Positions 61,271 to 64,000 of a DNA stretch of 64,000 nucleotides are shown in pieces. Within the stretch, counting starts at the first letter, position 1; each line of letters starts with the position of its first letter. The position numbers and the translations under genes were made by a program. Under the pieces are notes generated by a model that was not told the origin of the DNA, made no database searches, and saw only the letters and a list, made by a program, of their open reading frames with translations. The stretch spans positions 1,922,001-1,986,000 of the forward strand of contig CP085835.1 in the NCBI GenBank assembly GCA_020809705.1, read 5' to 3'. The DNA is from Calonectria ilicicola (Eukaryota; Ascomycota; Sordariomycetes; Hypocreales; Nectriaceae).

Positions 61271-61300
61271 TGTAGGTGTAGGTGTAGGTGTAGGTGTAGG
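61271..61300 (+). repeat. Hexamer microsatellite (TAGGTG)n
   Basis: About five tandem copies of GTAGGT/TAGGTG, directly readable. Confidence 0.8.
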
Positions 61301-62815
61301 CGATTGCGTCTTGTTGTCATGATGGTTGTTCCTGGCTTGGATTGATGATGGGTTACATGATGAGGGTTATGGTTATGGTGATGGCTCTGAGGTGTATGAT
61401 TCATTTCGGCTGATCTGACCCCTCCAGTTAATTGGTCACGTGTGTCATCTTCGCCAATGACTTGCATGAAGGGTGCCGTTTTGGGGTAAAAGTCCCCTTA
61501 GAAATGAACTGGGATGCAAGTCGCGTAAACGGTAAATTGGAATCCTTTCAGATTTCTTGGTATTATGTAAGACTAATAATGGGGAAAATGGGAAAATAGA
61601 AAAAGGGGGGGCCCTTGTCTGTGTTTGGTATTTTTTTTTTCTTCAGAGAGTGGACCGAGCTGGATGGAGTAGTTGAGCGAGCTGTGATGCAATGGTGGGC
61701 ACAGCCAGCCAAATGCTTTTTCCATGCGCGGATGGTGTGTAAATCGCCGGGGGCTGTGATGAAGGTATGAGATCACAAGAGGTAAGCAGGATGCAGCATC
61801 GCCTCGTATCATGATTCAGTATCAGCGTATTTCTAGGTGATGGATTGCGTATCACGCAGCAAACATGCCCCATATCCGTCTGATTGCGGACCGGGTGGGT
61901 GGCAGCCCTGCAGGCGGTGGTGGTCCAACCCCTGGCGCGAATCACGAATCTGAACGGAGCCACGATGGTCAGCACGTCCCCAGTTCTGGGCCTTGATGGC
62001 GCGGGGGGATGATGTGGCAATATTGGCAGTATTCTTCATTCATTCAGGAGAAGAGTCCACTAGCTAACGGTCCGCGACAAGCAACAACACTACCGTCATC
62101 GTTCCCTAGCTCGCAAAATCGTCTCGTCTCGTCCCTGTGCAAACAAGTCAGGGTCGCGGCCTCGTGCATGGTGGCTTGGGCGTGCGTCGTAAGCTAGAAG
62201 CCGACGATTTTCCAAGCGCTGCCATTCGCTGAACCGTACCGGCCGACGATTAATGCGGGTGCAGAGGCCGCTGGGTGGCGCCGCCAAGACTCAGTGAATG
62301 ACAGGAGGCATAGAAAACAGAAGCTCTCTGTGTGTTTCAATCATGCCCCATGGCCCCATGGCATATACCCTGTCCGTCTGCCCGCTGTCTGCCCGCTGCG
62401 TGCCCGCTGTGCCCGCCTGCCCGCCACATTTCCGCGAGTAAAAATCTTTCAGGCGTGCCAAGAAGGCAGCATCGTCTAGGGCTACCTGGAAGGCCAAGAC
62501 CCCAAGTGCGCAGTGCAACGGCAGCCATCGCGCGTGCGTCTTATCTCCAGAATCCCACTGCCCATCCAATATTACTGTAGTCTCACCCCACTGCATTGGC
62601 CTGGTCAACGCTGCATCTAGAAGCGATTGGCCGCTCCGGATCGCTCGGCAGGCCTTTCGTATCACCGGCCCAGCCTGCCGACTCGTCTTCTCTCTATTAG
62701 GCCCGTAACCCGTACCCGCCGTGCCGTAGGTCTGGCCTGGCCTGGCCTCTCCTGAATTCTGAATGACCTAATACACGGATAAAGCAATCGCAATCATCGT
62801 GCAACCTGTTTTTTC

Positions 62816-62852
62816 GTCTTTGTCCTTGTCTTGTCTTTGTCTTTGTCCTTGT
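62816..62852 (+). repeat. Pyrimidine-rich CTTTGTC repeats before the GT64 start
   Basis: Tandem CTTTGTCCTTGTC-type units form a CT-rich tract ending about 30 bp before the ATG, as often seen near fungal transcription starts. Confidence 0.45.
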
Positions 62853-62880
62853 CCGACACCGAACAACCGTCGTCGCCGCA

Positions 62881-63981
62881 ATGGACAAATCCTTTGGCAA
62901 GGCATTCGCCGCCACCGGCCGCCACATGGACTTCATCAAGTCGCGCGCCTTCCAGCGCGTGGCCGCCATGGCCGTCGCCTTTTCTCTCATCGTCACCCTG
63001 ACCATCATGAGCATGCGCGGCACTCACGTCAAGTTCCCTATTCCCAGCGCGTTCCGCGCCAAAGTCGAGACATGCGCCAGCAAAAACGAGATGGGTAACC
63101 AGACGATTTGGGGTGCTGCCAAGGCGAAGTACAACCACTTGATGGACGACAAGTTCACGTACGCCCTCCCCGCTAAAAAAGAAAAAAATTGTTTCCTAGT
63201 TGTCTCAAAAAGCTAACAATGGACCTGCAGCATCGTCATGTTGACCTACCGACGACCAAAGGAGCTAAACCACACCCTCACCGAGCTCCTCGGCGAAGAA
63301 ATCCCCTCCCTCCACGAAGTCGTCATCGTCTGGGGCGACATCGAAGCAGAGCCCCCCGCCGGCTTTGTCACCAAGCACGGCATCTCGGTGCGATACCGCA
63401 AGGGCATTGAGGACAGTCTCAACGAGAAATTGCGACCCGACCCGGACTACAAGACTCAGGCCGTGCTGCTCACCGACGACGACGTATACTACAAGCCCAA
63501 GGACCTGGAATTTGTCTTTCAAAGCTGGAGGAAGTTTGGCAAGTTCCGTCTCACCGGTGCTCTGGCTCGCTGCTCCACCATCGACAAGGACGGCGAATAC
63601 AATTACAACTTTTGCTCCAATGATCGCGACGACGTCTACTCGATGATCCTCACCAACCTCTGCTTCTCCCACCTCTCATTCCTCGACTACTACTGGTCCA
63701 ACGACACCACCATGGCCGGAATCCGAAAGTACGTCGACGACGGATTCAACTGCGAAGACATTGCCTTCAACTACATGCAGTCGCTGTTGACCGGCACCGG
63801 ACCCCTCCTGGTGACTGGCCAAGACCGCTACGTCAACCAGAACCCCTCCAAGGGCATCAGCACGAAGCCCGGGCACCTGGAGGCCCGAAGCAAATGCTTG
63901 AACGATTTTATTGACATGTTCAAATGCATGCCCCTCATTGATGAGACGGCACATGTGCAGAAAGGCGTTGTTGTAATGTAA
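62881..63981 (+). CDS. GT64 exostosin-like glycosyltransferase, type II membrane protein
   Basis: Two exons, 62881-63158 and 63231-63981 (72-bp intron GTACGC...CTGCAG with a GCTAAC branch site). The product is 342 aa. A short cytoplasmic N-terminus and one membrane anchor (VAAMAVAFSLIVTLTIMSM, about 27-45) suggest a Golgi type II enzyme. The rest matches the GT64 domain of EXT/EXTL proteins: FTIVMLTYRRPKELNHTL at its start, VVIVWGD, the metal/UDP-sugar motif LLTDDDVYY (about 171-179), LTGALARC, and a C-terminal CEDIAFNYM...GP block containing the conserved acidic residue. GT64 enzymes transfer N-acetylhexosamine from UDP-sugar to glycan acceptors. The fungal acceptor is not known, and inositol-phosphoceramide glycans are one possibility by analogy with plant GT64. 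The gene is intact. Confidence 0.92.
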
Positions 63982-64000
63982 TGGGAAATACGTGTGTGTG

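Larger units (their letters stand above)
60577..62880. other. Long intergenic region upstream of the GT64 gene
   Basis: No gene was recognised in 2.3 kb. It contains a (TAGGTG)n microsatellite at 61271-61300, CATGATGG-rich low-complexity sequence at about 61320-61400, CTGCCCGC repeats at about 62375-62425, and CTTTGTC repeats just before the GT64 start. Many short open frames on both strands overlap and are not believable. Confidence 0.5.

Noticed and set aside
60752..62665. Several 60-125 codon open frames upstream of the GT64 gene
   Set aside because: They overlap each other on both strands, follow microsatellite-like composition (His/Asn-rich, Pro/Cys-rich) and have no family features.

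Overview
The window is from a filamentous ascomycete (Pezizomycotina; I cannot place it more precisely). The evidence is short introns of 49-91 bp with GT...AG ends and CTAAC/CTGAC-like branch sites, fungal gene families (FRE-type ferric reductase, TPR-CHAT protein, GT64, YAT-type amino-acid permease), an intron-containing tRNA-Arg(UCG), and a genome split into extremely AT-rich and normal-GC blocks typical of repeat-induced point mutation (RIP).

Positions 1 to about 38,600 form one RIP-ruined heterochromatic block. It is a nest of Ty3/Gypsy LTR retrotransposons that can be unpicked from target-site duplications. Element F (minus strand, a second Gypsy lineage) is the oldest layer. Element A (plus, left end outside the window) interrupts F's reverse transcriptase. 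Element E (minus, 4867-11767, TSD tatat) sits in A's integrase. A GC-rich solo LTR (13199-13333, TSD tatac) also sits in A. Element B (plus, TSD ggtat at 16303 and 37124) interrupts F. Elements C (minus, 23207-30105, TSD cttac) and D (plus, from 30223) are both inserted in B's 3' LTR. A, B, C, D and E are one family (LTRs about 395-399 bp, TGTTATGACCC...GTTACA) in two LTR subfamilies. All coding sequence in them is destroyed by C-to-T/G-to-A change, but reverse transcriptase, RNase H, integrase and an antisense coiled-coil ORF are still readable.

From 38,745 to 39,290 the RIP block grades into normal DNA through a decayed ankyrin-repeat gene. The gene-bearing part then holds, in order: a ferric reductase (+) with an iron-regulator GATA site in its promoter; a TPR-CHAT protease-like gene (+) broken by one RIP-context stop; an unrecognised gene (-) also with one RIP-context stop; a seven-helix-type membrane protein (-); a secreted Thr-rich/Cys-rich protein (+); an amino-acid permease (-); a long gene-poor stretch with an interstitial telomere repeat; an NmrA/isoflavone-reductase-like gene (+); tRNA-Arg (-); and a GT64 exostosin-like glycosyltransferase (+).

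There is no obvious single pathway. The left part of the gene region (38.7-48.2 kb) looks like accessory DNA, with ankyrin and TPR-CHAT genes of the kind found in fungal recognition or cell-death loci, and is being eroded by RIP spreading from the retrotransposon nest. The right part looks like ordinary, intact chromosome. Splice sites were assigned by eye from reading-frame continuity and consensus, without alignment or transcript data.
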